A program made the translations under genes and the position numbers. Below are positions 51,463 to 59,508 of a stretch of DNA of 64,000 nt, piece after piece. Each line of letters opens with the position of its first letter. Position 1 is the stretch's first letter. Origin of the DNA: CAZENU01 sp965117035 (GTDB lineage: Bacteria; Chloroflexota; Dehalococcoidia; Lucifugimonadales; CAZENU01). The stretch covers positions 1,178,001-1,242,000 of the forward strand of contig OZ220748.1 in assembly GCA_965117035.1 (NCBI GenBank), given 5' to 3'. Under the pieces are notes generated by a model. It had not been told where the DNA came from. It ran no database searches and saw nothing but the letters and a program-made list of their open reading frames with translations.

Positions 51463-52595
51463 GGCTCCACGTCCATGATTTTGTAGATGGGCGGCCTGAC
51501 GCGCAGCCGCTCCTCGAGCTGGCGCATCGCCTCGCGCAGCTGGTGCTGCTTGCGAACGTCCGCGAACAGGCTCGCCTGGGTCCCCGACTCGCCCGCGGCC
51601 CCGGAGACCGTCATGCGCATGTCCTCCAGCGGGCCGGGGATGTCTGCGGCCTCCAGGGAGCTCCTCAGCGCAAAGAGCGCCGCCTCCTTCCTGTTCACGG
51701 GGCTCTTGAAGGCGAGCCGCTTCGTCCACGCCGCCCTGTTGAGCACGTTGGCCTGTATCGCGACCGAGCGCAGGTACTTGCCCCTGAGCGACGGGTGCGC
51801 CAGCAGCCGGCCAAGCAGCACGTCCGCCGCCGGCAGTATGGCGAGCATCGACGTCGCCGGGACGGGGAACGCCAATGACTCGGTCACCGTCTCGCGCTGC
51901 CTGGCAGGGACGAAGGGCCGGTTGTCGACCCCGTTGGCCAGCTCCCAGAACAGCCGGCCCCGGGCGCCGAACTGCGCCTGCATGGGCCCCGCCCCGAGCG
52001 CGGCGACCTGGCCCAGGGTGCGGAGGCTGAACCGGTGCAGGCGCGTCCGCTCCTCCCAGGAGAGCGGCAACAGGTCGACGGGCAGGTCCGCGAGGAATGC
52101 CGCCGCGTCCCCCGGGACCTTCGTGGCATGACCTGGCAGGCTCCTGAGCGCCGCGGCATACGCCGCGAACTTCGACTCCGCCATGCCGACGCGAGGCCCG
52201 AAGCCGCTGGGCACAGCCCCCAGCACTGCGTCGACCATCCCGTCGTCGCCGCCATACAACTCCTCGGTGCCGCGCATGTCCAGGTAGGCGCACCCAATGT
52301 CGCCCCTCTCGACGAGCGGGCTCCTGTCGAGCAGCTCCTCCACGATCCGGTCGAAGACCAGGTCGTAGTACGACTCGTCAGCCTCGATGAGGGTGGCGCC
52401 CCCGCACCGGGACACCGCCTCCCGCAGCGGCATTCCGGGCGACACACGCTCGACCTCCCGCGAGAAGTCCAGCACCTCCGGCCCGCGGTCCGACCGGGTC
52501 GTGACGATGACCCGCTTGCCGCGGAGGAGAGGCGTCCTTCGCAGCTCTGCCTTCATGGGCAGGTGCGAGATCGATACGCACGCTATCTTCGTCAA
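51411..52595 (-). CDS. imuB: ImuB-like Y-family polymerase-related protein, catalytically degenerate
   Basis: This 394-residue protein has the Y-family polymerase fold but lacks the catalytic acids. The first motif, normally with Asp, reads ACVSISHLPMKAEL, and the second, normally SIDEAYLD, reads DIGCAYLD (residues 99-106), with Gly-Cys in place of Asp-Glu. The little-finger region and C-terminus (VRKQHQLREAMRQLEERLRV) remain. This is the ImuB pattern, where the protein acts as a clamp-binding scaffold for DnaE2. It starts at TTG 52593-52595 with GAGG upstream. An SOS-type promoter lies ahead. No imuA gene is seen. Confidence 0.88.
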   Translation of the reverse strand: MTKIACVSISHLPMKAELRRTPLLRGKRVIVTTRSDRGPEVLDFSREVERVSPGMPLREAVSRCGGATLIEADESYYDLVFDRIVEELLDRSPLVERGDIGCAYLDMRGTEELYGGDDGMVDAVLGAVPSGFGPRVGMAESKFAAYAAALRSLPGHATKVPGDAAAFLADLPVDLLPLSWEERTRLHRFSLRTLGQVAALGAGPMQAQFGARGRLFWELANGVDNRPFVPARQRETVTESLAFPVPATSMLAILPAADVLLGRLLAHPSLRGKYLRSVAIQANVLNRAAWTKRLAFKSPVNRKEAALFALRSSLEAADIPGPLEDMRMTVSGAAGESGTQASLFADVRKQHQLREAMRQLEERLRVRPPIYKIMDVEPWSRLPERRQALVEFVP

Positions 52596-52624
52596 AGACG
52601 TCCTCGTTTCTCCCTGGGCCGGCC

Positions 52625-52653
52625 ATTGTACGTACGTATGTTCTGTTCTTCAA
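52625..52653 (-). promoter_or_regulatory. Promoter of the imuB-like/DUF6504/dnaE2 operon
   Basis: Minus strand: -35 TTGAAG (52648-52653), 17-bp spacer, -10 TACAAT (52625-52630). The predicted start of transcription is near 52617, about 22 nt before the TTG start codon. Confidence 0.72.
52632..52643. promoter_or_regulatory. LexA-like operator within the promoter spacer
   Basis: GTAC-GTAT-GTTC (minus strand GAAC-ATAC-GTAC) matches the GAAC-N4-GTTC LexA box of Bacillus/Actinobacteria at 7 of 8 positions. It lies entirely between the -35 and -10 boxes, ideal for repression of a mutagenesis operon. Confidence 0.6.
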
Positions 52654-52723
52654 GGGGATGGCCCACGGATTTTGGGTGAAGTCGGCACCTCAAGCCTGAA
52701 CAGGCTAGGCGAGCGCAACCCGC

Positions 52724-52752
52724 TTGCGGGGCGTTGGCCGTGCGCGTAGAAT
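52724..52752 (+). promoter_or_regulatory. Possible promoter of the second SelA-like gene
   Basis: -35 TTGCGG (52724-52729), 17-bp spacer, -10 TAGAAT (52747-52752), 64 nt before the ATG. Confidence 0.45.
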
Positions 52753-52816
52753 CGCCTGAGCCCGAAACGGGAGTCATCCGCCGGCGCAGCCGGCGGTCAG
52801 AAAACAGGAGAGCCAC

Positions 52817-53992
52817 ATGGGTTCGTTCGACAACGTGAGTGTCTACGAGAGGCTTGGCGTTCGCCCGTCGATCAACGCGGTCGGCACCGGTACGGTGGTT
52901 GGCGGCTCGGGGCCGCCGCCGGTCGTGCGGGAGAAGATGGAAGAGGTCAGCCAGAGCTTCGCGGACATGGGAGAGCTGCTGCGGAAGTCCGGCGATTTCG
53001 TGGCCGAGGTGGTGGGGACCGAGGCGGCCTTCGTAACCTCGGGCGGAGCGGCCGCCCTCGCCCTGAGCACCGCGGCCTGCATCGCGGGCGCCGACCCCGA
53101 CAAGCTGTCCCGGCTTCCCGACACCACCGGGATGAAGAACGAGGTGCTGGTGCAGAAGAAGCACTTCAACTCCTACGACCGCGTCATCGCGTCGGCGGGG
53201 GCCACGCTGATCGAGGTCGGGGACGACACCTCCTGCACCAACGAGCAACTCGAGAACGCCATCGGCCCCAACACGGCCGCCATCTACTTCCCGTGGCCAC
53301 CCTACGGGGCCCATCCCCTGGGCATGTACGACTGGGCGCCGCCTCCGGGCGACCCCAATCTCGTCGACCTCGACAACGCCCAGGCGATCGGGACCAGGAA
53401 CGGCGTGCCGCTGATCGTGGACGGCGCCAGCGACGTCTACCCCCTGGACCACTTCAGGAGAGTGGCGCAGGCCGGCGACCTCGTCTGCTTCGGCGGCAAG
53501 TACTACGGCGGGCCGAACGCCAGCGGCTTCGTCTGCGGGCGCAAGGACCTGATCGACGGCGTCGCGGCGTCGAGCTGGATCCCCACCACCGCGGGCATGG
53601 GCATCGGCAGGTCGATGAAGTCCGACCGGCAGCAGATCGTCGCCCTCGTCGTGGCGCTCGACGACTGGTTCACGATGAACCACGAGGACCGCATCTCCGA
53701 GTACGACCGCAGGATCACCACGATAACGAAGGCGACCGAGGGCGTGCCGGGAGTCTCGCCGGATGTCTACTGGAGCGGCGACTCCTTCTACGGCTCCTTC
53801 CTGACCATCAAGGTGGACGCAGACACGCTGGGCAAGGACGCCCAGCAGATCAAGACCGAGATGTTCGAGGGCTCGCCGTCGGTCATGCTGCAGGCGCCGG
53901 ACGCCGAGACGTTCAGGATCTTCGTCTACACGCTCGACGACGGCGACGCCGAGACGATCGCGGGCCGGCTCGAGGAAGTGTTCTCGTCCTGA
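52817..53992 (+). CDS. SelA-like PLP-dependent enzyme, paralogue 2
   Basis: This 391-residue protein is a full-length paralogue of the gene at 19065: VYERLGVRPSINAVGTGTVV, FVTSGGAAALALSTAAC, LPDTTGMKNEVLVQKKH and the PLP lysine in LVCFGGKYYGGPNASGF all correspond. The most different part is around the substrate pocket (ASSWIPTTAGMGIGR versus ANGFTAPLGVQGVGR), so substrates probably differ. It is related to SelA and D-glucosaminate-6-phosphate ammonia-lyase. AGGAG precedes the ATG. RNase D follows 67 nt downstream but is not functionally related. Confidence 0.88.
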   Translation: MGSFDNVSVYERLGVRPSINAVGTGTVVGGSGPPPVVREKMEEVSQSFADMGELLRKSGDFVAEVVGTEAAFVTSGGAAALALSTAACIAGADPDKLSRLPDTTGMKNEVLVQKKHFNSYDRVIASAGATLIEVGDDTSCTNEQLENAIGPNTAAIYFPWPPYGAHPLGMYDWAPPPGDPNLVDLDNAQAIGTRNGVPLIVDGASDVYPLDHFRRVAQAGDLVCFGGKYYGGPNASGFVCGRKDLIDGVAASSWIPTTAGMGIGRSMKSDRQQIVALVVALDDWFTMNHEDRISEYDRRITTITKATEGVPGVSPDVYWSGDSFYGSFLTIKVDADTLGKDAQQIKTEMFEGSPSVMLQAPDAETFRIFVYTLDDGDAETIAGRLEEVFSS

Positions 53993-54059
53993 CCTCCGGT
54001 CGACTGACATATCGCGGCGGCCGTGAGACCCGGCGCCCCAGGGCCGGAGCCAGCGGCTG

Positions 54060-55196
54060 ATGGGCGCCGGCGAGACGATAACGGACGCGGCGCGGCTGCA
54101 CGCGGTCGTCGACTCCGCGTCGCGACACGACCGAGTCGCCGTCGACCTCGAGTCGAACGGCTTCCACCGCTACCCGGAGCGGGTGTGCCTGGTGCAGATC
54201 GCGGTCGGCGACGACGCCTACTTCGTCGACCCGCTCTCGGTCGAGGACGTGTCGCCGCTCGGCCGGCTCCTGGCGGACGCCTCTCTCGAGAAGGTGTTCC
54301 ACTCGGCGGACTACGATGTCCGCAGCCTGGACCGCGACTGGGGCTTCCGCGTACGGGGCCTGTTCGACACCAGCATCGCCGCCGCGTTCACCGGGTCCGA
54401 GAGGCTGGGCCTGGGGTCCATCCTGAAGGAGCACCTGGACGTCGACATCCCCAAGAGCAAGAAGCTGCAGCGGGCCGACTGGACGCTGCGCCCGCTCTCG
54501 GACGAGATGCTCCGGTACGCCGCGGCGGACGTGCTCCATCTCGCGCGGCTCAGGGAAGTCCTGCACGGCAAGCTGAGGAAGCTCGGCAGGACCGGTTGGG
54601 TCGAGGAGGAGACCGAGCGGCTGGCGGCCGTCCGCCACTCGGAGCCGGACCCCGAATGGGGGTTCCTCTCGATCAAGGGCTCCCGCGACCTGGACGGCCG
54701 TGGCCTGGCAGTCCTGCGCTCGCTGCACGACTTCCGCGAGAAAGAGGCACGGCGGCGCGACCGGCCGCCGTTCAAGATTCTCTCCGACGCCGTGCTGGTG
54801 GCGATTGCGTCGGAGCCGTCCTCGGACCTCTCCCGCGTCAAGGGCATCGGCCCGTACGGGTACCGTCGCAACTCGTCGGGACTGCGCGGCGCCATTCGCG
54901 AGGGGCTCAGGGCGACCCCGGTCACGCGCCCGCGTCCACGTCCGTCGGGCAAGCCGCGGCTTAGCCGTGCGGACCGGGAGGCGGCCGCGAAGCGGCTGCG
55001 CCTGCTCAAGCAGTGGCGCCTCGAACACGCCAACCGCCTGAAGCTCGACCCGGGGCTGCTATGGCCGGCCTCCAGCCTGGAGCGGCTGTCGATAGAGCCC
55101 GCGGGATTCGACGACGAGGCGGAGTCCGACGACGTCCGGCGATGGCAGCTACGGGAGCTCGGGCAGTCGCTACGGGAGTTCGCCGAGCGCATGTAG
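54060..55196 (+). CDS. rnd: Ribonuclease D
   Basis: This 378-residue 3'-5' exoribonuclease has a DEDDy domain: Asp-x-Glu in VAVDLESNGFHRYPE, HSADYDVRSL, and the Tyr/Asp pair in YAAADVLHLARL. An HRDC domain follows near residues 205-285 with LHDFREKEARRRDRPPFKIL. It acts in tRNA 3' maturation and RNA turnover. The C-terminal roughly 90 residues are rich in basic residues (RPRPRPSGKPRLSRADRE) and then helical. It has only a weak ribosome site. Confidence 0.92.
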   Translation: MGAGETITDAARLHAVVDSASRHDRVAVDLESNGFHRYPERVCLVQIAVGDDAYFVDPLSVEDVSPLGRLLADASLEKVFHSADYDVRSLDRDWGFRVRGLFDTSIAAAFTGSERLGLGSILKEHLDVDIPKSKKLQRADWTLRPLSDEMLRYAAADVLHLARLREVLHGKLRKLGRTGWVEEETERLAAVRHSEPDPEWGFLSIKGSRDLDGRGLAVLRSLHDFREKEARRRDRPPFKILSDAVLVAIASEPSSDLSRVKGIGPYGYRRNSSGLRGAIREGLRATPVTRPRPRPSGKPRLSRADREAAAKRLRLLKQWRLEHANRLKLDPGLLWPASSLERLSIEPAGFDDEAESDDVRRWQLRELGQSLREFAERM

Positions 55197-55234
55197 CAGG
55201 CGGCCGAGTCGCGGCCCGGACGCCGTTCGTGTCC

Positions 55235-56407
55235 TCAGAGACCCGACTCGTGCAGCCTGCGCCACGGCGTCAGCCGCCCCTCCGTCCTCCGCTGGCCCCT
55301 GTCGCCGCCGTAGACCACCACGACGTCGCACTCCCGGGACGCGTCGTCAAGATGGCGGCGGACCCGGCGCGCACCGGCGAAAAGGCTGGACGACGCGGTC
55401 TCGGCCGACTTGGCCTCGACCAGCGTGACCTGCTGCGGACGCTCGATCACGAGGTCGACCTCGGCGCCGTCGCGGTCCCGGTAGAACGACAACCCCGCGC
55501 TCTCGCCGCGATTCGCCCGGTGCTTGAGGACCTCCGAGACGACCCACGTCTCGAATATGGCGCCGCGCAGCGGGTGCGACCGGAGCTGTTCCGGCGTGCG
55601 GATGCCAAGCAGCCAGCACGCCAGGCCCGTGTCGTAGAAATGCAGCTTCGGCATCTTCACGAGCCGCTTGCGCAGGTTGGAGTGGTAAGGCGGCACGCGG
55701 AACACGATAAATCCGGTCTCCAAGATGCTCAGCCACTCCCGCACCGTCGGCTGCGATATGCCGCAGTCGTCCGCCAGCGACGAGTAGTTGAGAAGCTGCG
55801 CGGTACGGCCCGCGCAAAGCTCTACGAAGCGCTGGAACGCGGCCAGGTCGCCGACGTTGCTGATCGTCCGCACGTCGCGCTCCACATAGGTTGCCACGTA
55901 CGCCGAGAGCCAGTCCGAAGGGTCGAGGCCGCGGTCGAGTATGGCCGGGTACCCGCCGGTCAGCATGGCCTCCTCCAGCGTCTCCGGGTGCCGGGCGAAA
56001 CGGACGACCTCGCCGTGGGTCATCGGCAACAGCCGGTGCATCGCCGTCCGACCCGCCAATGACTGGCTGACCGTGCGGAGCAGGGAGAGGTTCTGCGACC
56101 CGGTGAGTATCCAGCGACCCGGCCTGGGGTCGTCGTCGACCATCACCTGCAGATACGAGAGAATCTCCGGGACGTGCTGCACCTCGTCGATGATCGCGTC
56201 CCCCGGCAGCTCAGCCAGGAACGCCCGCGGGTCGTCCCGGGCAAGGGCGCGCTCATCGGGCGCCTCCAGCGTCACGTACCGGTGCTGTGGGAACACGGCC
56301 TGGCACAGCGTCGACTTGCCGCTCTGACGCGGCCCGGTGAGCGTGACGATCGGCCACTGCCGGGCCGCTCCGGCCAATATGGGAGCCAAATCTCGGTCTA
56401 CTGCCAT
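55235..56407 (-). CDS. AAA_14/DUF4143 ATPase
   Basis: This 390-residue protein has an AAA_14 domain with Walker A TLTGPRQSGKSTLCQAVFP, Walker B AIIDEVQHVPEIL and sensor GRWILTGSQNLSLL, followed by a winged-helix-like region (LADDCGISQPTVREWLSILE). The DUF4143 C-terminus includes YDTGLACWLLGI, GAIFETWVVSEVLKH and GAEVDLVIERPQQVTLVEAK, which looks like a degenerate restriction-endonuclease fold. Functions are unclear, but such genes are often mobile. The ATG lies 9 nt after the -10 box, giving a leaderless or nearly leaderless transcript. Confidence 0.9.
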   Translation of the reverse strand: MAVDRDLAPILAGAARQWPIVTLTGPRQSGKSTLCQAVFPQHRYVTLEAPDERALARDDPRAFLAELPGDAIIDEVQHVPEILSYLQVMVDDDPRPGRWILTGSQNLSLLRTVSQSLAGRTAMHRLLPMTHGEVVRFARHPETLEEAMLTGGYPAILDRGLDPSDWLSAYVATYVERDVRTISNVGDLAAFQRFVELCAGRTAQLLNYSSLADDCGISQPTVREWLSILETGFIVFRVPPYHSNLRKRLVKMPKLHFYDTGLACWLLGIRTPEQLRSHPLRGAIFETWVVSEVLKHRANRGESAGLSFYRDRDGAEVDLVIERPQQVTLVEAKSAETASSSLFAGARRVRRHLDDASRECDVVVVYGGDRGQRRTEGRLTPWRRLHESGL

Positions 56408-56416
56408 TGCAGAGAT

Positions 56417-56444
56417 AGTATATCTGAAAACTCGGCTACTTCAA
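56417..56444 (-). promoter_or_regulatory. Promoter of the AAA_14/DUF4143 gene
   Basis: Minus strand: -35 TTGAAG (56439-56444), 16-bp spacer, -10 TATACT (56417-56422). The -10 ends 9 nt before the ATG, so transcription probably starts at or just before the start codon. Confidence 0.65.
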
Positions 56445-56471
56445 AGTGCTACCTTCAATTAGCCGAGTTTT
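56427..56471. promoter_or_regulatory. 12-bp perfect inverted repeat, operator candidate
   Basis: AAAACTCGGCTA (56427-56438) is mirrored exactly by TAGCCGAGTTTT (56460-56471) with a 21-nt spacer. One arm fills the promoter spacer of the AAA_14 gene; the other lies upstream of its -35. The sequence is much richer in A/T than its surroundings. Confidence 0.6.
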
Positions 56472-56546
56472 CCTATCTAAGCATGTCGGACCAGACCCGC
56501 CTTCCATGCTCATGGAAGGCCAATGGGGAACGGCCAGCGGCTGCCG

Positions 56547-57626
56547 TCAGTCTATCCTCACCGCGCGGCCCGTTGCCGACGACTCTACAGCCGCGTCGAT
56601 GACCTCCAGGACGTGGACCGCGTCGTCGATCGACGTCGGCGCCGTGCCCCCGGTGCGGGACGCGGCCAGGTGGCCGAGGACGAACTCCTCTCCGGCGGCG
56701 CCACCGTATGCCGTCGACGGCGGCTCGCTGAAGGTGTGCTCCTGGTAACCGCCGGACGCCCAGCCTTCGGCGTCGCTGAACAGCCCGTAGCTCGCCGCGC
56801 CCGCCGAGTCGATCCGGGCGTAGCCCCGGGTGCCGCGCACGGCGACGAAGGAGTCGTTGTTGCCCCCCATCTCCGCAGGCAGCTGCCCGGCCTGGTGGTA
56901 CCCGGCGTGTATCGTGCCCATCGCGCCGCCGGCGAAGCGGACGACCAGCAGCGCCGTGTCCTCCACGTCGATGGCCTCCGGGCCCTGCGTGCCGAGCATC
57001 GCCGCCACCTCGACGATACGGTCGCCCAGCAGGTAGCACGCCATGTCGATGTGGTGGCACGCGAGCCACGCCAGGATGCCGGTCCCGGCCGTCGCCCTAT
57101 TGAACATCCAGCCGTCCGGCCCGCGGAACCTGACCTGGGAGGTCGCCAGCCTCGTTTCCACGGTCATGGGCCGGCCCAGCGCGCCGTCGGCCCGCGCCTT
57201 CCTGACCGCGCGGGCCTGCGGAGTCCACCGGTTCTGGAACATGACGCCCGTGGTCAGGCCCTTCGCGTGCGCGGCGTCAGCGACGGCGCGAAGCTGGGGC
57301 GCGTTCATCGCCCCCGGCTTCTCGAACATCACGTGCTTGCCGGCGTCGACGCAGCGGCGAAGCACGTCAGCCCCGATGTCGTTGCGGGCGCAGACGATGA
57401 CGAACTCGACGTCGTCGCGCGCCAGGAACTCGTCCAGGTCCCGCGTGGCGGACCTGAGCTTCGTCGACAGCGCCGACACGTCCTCCAGCTCGCCGCCCTC
57501 GATGGCGCACAGGTGTACGTCCGCGACCTCGTCCAGCTCGTTGAACGTCTGGACGTGGCCTCGTATGTGGCCGTGGTTGGCCGAGAATATCGCGCCGACT
57601 GTAAAGGGTCCCTTGCCTGAGCTCAC
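56547..57626 (-). CDS. Gfo/Idh/MocA family oxidoreductase, 1
   Basis: This 359-residue NAD(P)-dependent protein has a Rossmann N-terminus (TVGAIFSANHGHIRGHVQTF) and the catalytic-region lysine in KHVMFEKPGAMNAPQL. The C-terminal domain contains ILAWLACHHIDMACYLLGD. Substrates are typically sugars, inositols or related polyols, undetermined here. The GTG at 57624-57626 is chosen for its GGAGAGG site 6 nt upstream; the frame extends 15 codons further. It is divergent from the RNA-binding protein gene. Confidence 0.9.
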   Translation of the reverse strand: MSSGKGPFTVGAIFSANHGHIRGHVQTFNELDEVADVHLCAIEGGELEDVSALSTKLRSATRDLDEFLARDDVEFVIVCARNDIGADVLRRCVDAGKHVMFEKPGAMNAPQLRAVADAAHAKGLTTGVMFQNRWTPQARAVRKARADGALGRPMTVETRLATSQVRFRGPDGWMFNRATAGTGILAWLACHHIDMACYLLGDRIVEVAAMLGTQGPEAIDVEDTALLVVRFAGGAMGTIHAGYHQAGQLPAEMGGNNDSFVAVRGTRGYARIDSAGAASYGLFSDAEGWASGGYQEHTFSEPPSTAYGGAAGEEFVLGHLAASRTGGTAPTSIDDAVHVLEVIDAAVESSATGRAVRID

Positions 57627-57836
57627 GTTGCACCTCTCCCTGCCCTTGTTGTTGGTCGTTTCGCGTCGCATCGTATCACGGACGCGGCCGCCCGAAGGCC
57701 TGTGTTATACTGATGCCGACTCCACGTTCAAGTACAACCTCGTTCCGCTCCCGTGATACCCCCGTATTTCGTGAGTTCCAGGACCGTGTGCGACGTTTGT
57801 CATTGAGGGGGGAGAATCACCATCAGGGAGGTCCAC

Positions 57837-58136
57837 GTGAACATATATGTGGGCAATCTATCGTTCGACGAGACGGAGGAAACGCTGGAGGCGGAGTTCG
57901 CCACGCACGGAGAGGTCACGTCCGCCAGGATCATAACCGATCGCTTCTCGGGCCGGTCCCGCGGATTCGGCTTCGTCGAGATGCCGAACCAGGGCGAGGC
58001 CGAGGCGGCCATAGCCGCGCTCAACGGCAAGGAGCTGAGCGGCCGCGCGCTGACAGTCAACGAGGCACGGCCTCGAGAGGACCGCGGGCGCGGAGGCGGC
58101 GGAGGCTTCGGCGGCGGCGGCCGCGACCGCTGGTAG
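57837..58136 (+). CDS. RRM-type RNA-binding protein
   Basis: This 99-residue single-RRM protein starts at GTG behind GGGAGG. RNP2 is IYVGNLSFDE and RNP1 is RGFGFVEM. It ends in a Gly/Arg-rich tail (GGGGGFGGGGRDRW), the arrangement of bacterial glycine-rich RNA-binding proteins linked to cold response. A -10-like TATACT at 57706-57711 would give a long leader of about 120 nt, as in cold-inducible genes, but its -35 is poor. A strong terminator follows 25 nt downstream, so it is a single-gene unit. Confidence 0.94.
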   Translation: MNIYVGNLSFDETEETLEAEFATHGEVTSARIITDRFSGRSRGFGFVEMPNQGEAEAAIAALNGKELSGRALTVNEARPREDRGRGGGGGFGGGGRDRW

Positions 58137-58160
58137 ACACAACCGCGCGATAAGACCCTG

Positions 58161-58197
58161 CAGGGGCGGGGCCGGCGTATCGCCGGCCCCGCCCCTG
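58161..58197 (+). terminator. Terminator of the RRM protein gene
   Basis: CAGGGGCGGGGCCGGC (58161-58176) pairs perfectly with GCCGGCCCCGCCCCTG (58182-58197): a 16-bp stem with a 5-nt loop, followed by TGTGTGTT. Confidence 0.85.
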
Positions 58198-58269
58198 TGT
58201 GTTACAAGGGACTGAGGACTGCCCGCAGGCTTGCCGGCGAACCAGGCGGGCCGCGACGGAGGTAAGCCG

Positions 58270-59508
58270 GTGGACCAGGAACTGCATCTCGGCGTCATCG
58301 GACTCGGAAAGCGCGCGGCCTCCCTCCTCCCGGTATTCCGGGGCGTCTACGGCGGCTTTCGCGTCGCCGCCGTTGCCGATCCGGACGAGGATGGCGCTCG
58401 GCGGCGACTCCGGGACGCGGAGCTGCCGGAGCGGGGCACCGCGTTCTTCGCGGACGTCGACGGCATGCTCGACCGCGCCGGCGATCTCGACGCCCTGATG
58501 ATCGGCACCCGGTGCAACATCCACACGCCGATGGCCGTCAGGGCCGCGGCGACCGGACTGCCGCTGTACCTCGAAAAGCCCGTCGCGATCTCCCACGAGC
58601 AGATCGCGGCGCTGCGCGACGCCTACAGGGGGCGCGAGAAGTCCGTGGTCGTGTCCTTCCCCATGCGCATGACGCCGCTCTTTCACGCCGTCATAGAGGT
58701 CGTGCGCAGCGGCCGCCTGGGCACTATAAGCCAGGTGCAGGCCTTCAACTACGTGCCCTACGGCGGCACCTACTACGCGCTGCCGACGTACCGCGAGCTC
58801 GACGTTACGGGCGGCCTGTGGCTGCAGAAGGCCACCCACGACTTCGACTACGTCAACGCGATACTGGGCGCCCCGACGGCCGTCTCCGCGGTGATGACCC
58901 GGATGGCCTACGGGGGCGACATGCCGCACGAGCTTCGCTGCTCGGGCTGCGACCGGGCCCACACCTGCCCCGAGAGCCCGGCGGGCATCGCCAGACGCGG
59001 CGACGACGGCGGAATCGGCACGGGCGACCACCTGTGCGTCTTCGGAGACGGCATCAGGCTGCAGGACGCCGGGGCCGCCCTCGTGGCCTACGAGAGCGGC
59101 GCCCACGCCAGCTATACCCAGAACTTCCTGTCGCGCCGCACGGCGGGCTCGCGTGGCGCGACGATAACCGGCTACGAGGCAACGCTGCAGTTCGACTGGT
59201 ACAGGGAAACGGTCACCGTGATCGACCATCACAGCGACCGGGTGGACTCGTCACGGGTCAGGGCTACATCGGGCCACCTGGGCGGCGACGAGGCGCTCGC
59301 GCGCAACTTCGTCGACGTCTGCCTGGGGCGCGACGAGGCCCGCACGGACCTGGCCGCCGGCCTGCTCAGCGCGGCCATGTGTCTCGCCGCCCGCGAGTCG
59401 GCGCACACACAGAGATGGACCCCCGTCGGCGACGTCTATTCCGGAGAATTCCCGGACAGTGGCGCCCGGATCGAGCCCACGCCCGCGCACGTGGAGCGGG
59501 TCGCCTAG
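58270..59508 (+). CDS. Gfo/Idh/MocA family oxidoreductase, 2, with Cys-cluster insert
   Basis: This 412-residue protein starts at GTG 58270-58272 behind GGAGG. The Rossmann part is LHLGVIGLGKRAASLLPVFR, and the catalytic region is LPLYLEKPVAISHEQIA, then GGLWLQKATHDFDYVNAI. An insert near residue 220 reads LRCSGCDRAHTCPESP, a CxxC...C cluster that could bind metal or be structural. Substrate is unknown. It converges on the glycosidase-like gene with a 4-nt overlap of the two stops, and this pairing suggests one catabolic theme. Confidence 0.9.
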   Translation: MDQELHLGVIGLGKRAASLLPVFRGVYGGFRVAAVADPDEDGARRRLRDAELPERGTAFFADVDGMLDRAGDLDALMIGTRCNIHTPMAVRAAATGLPLYLEKPVAISHEQIAALRDAYRGREKSVVVSFPMRMTPLFHAVIEVVRSGRLGTISQVQAFNYVPYGGTYYALPTYRELDVTGGLWLQKATHDFDYVNAILGAPTAVSAVMTRMAYGGDMPHELRCSGCDRAHTCPESPAGIARRGDDGGIGTGDHLCVFGDGIRLQDAGAALVAYESGAHASYTQNFLSRRTAGSRGATITGYEATLQFDWYRETVTVIDHHSDRVDSSRVRATSGHLGGDEALARNFVDVCLGRDEARTDLAAGLLSAAMCLAARESAHTQRWTPVGDVYSGEFPDSGARIEPTPAHVERVA

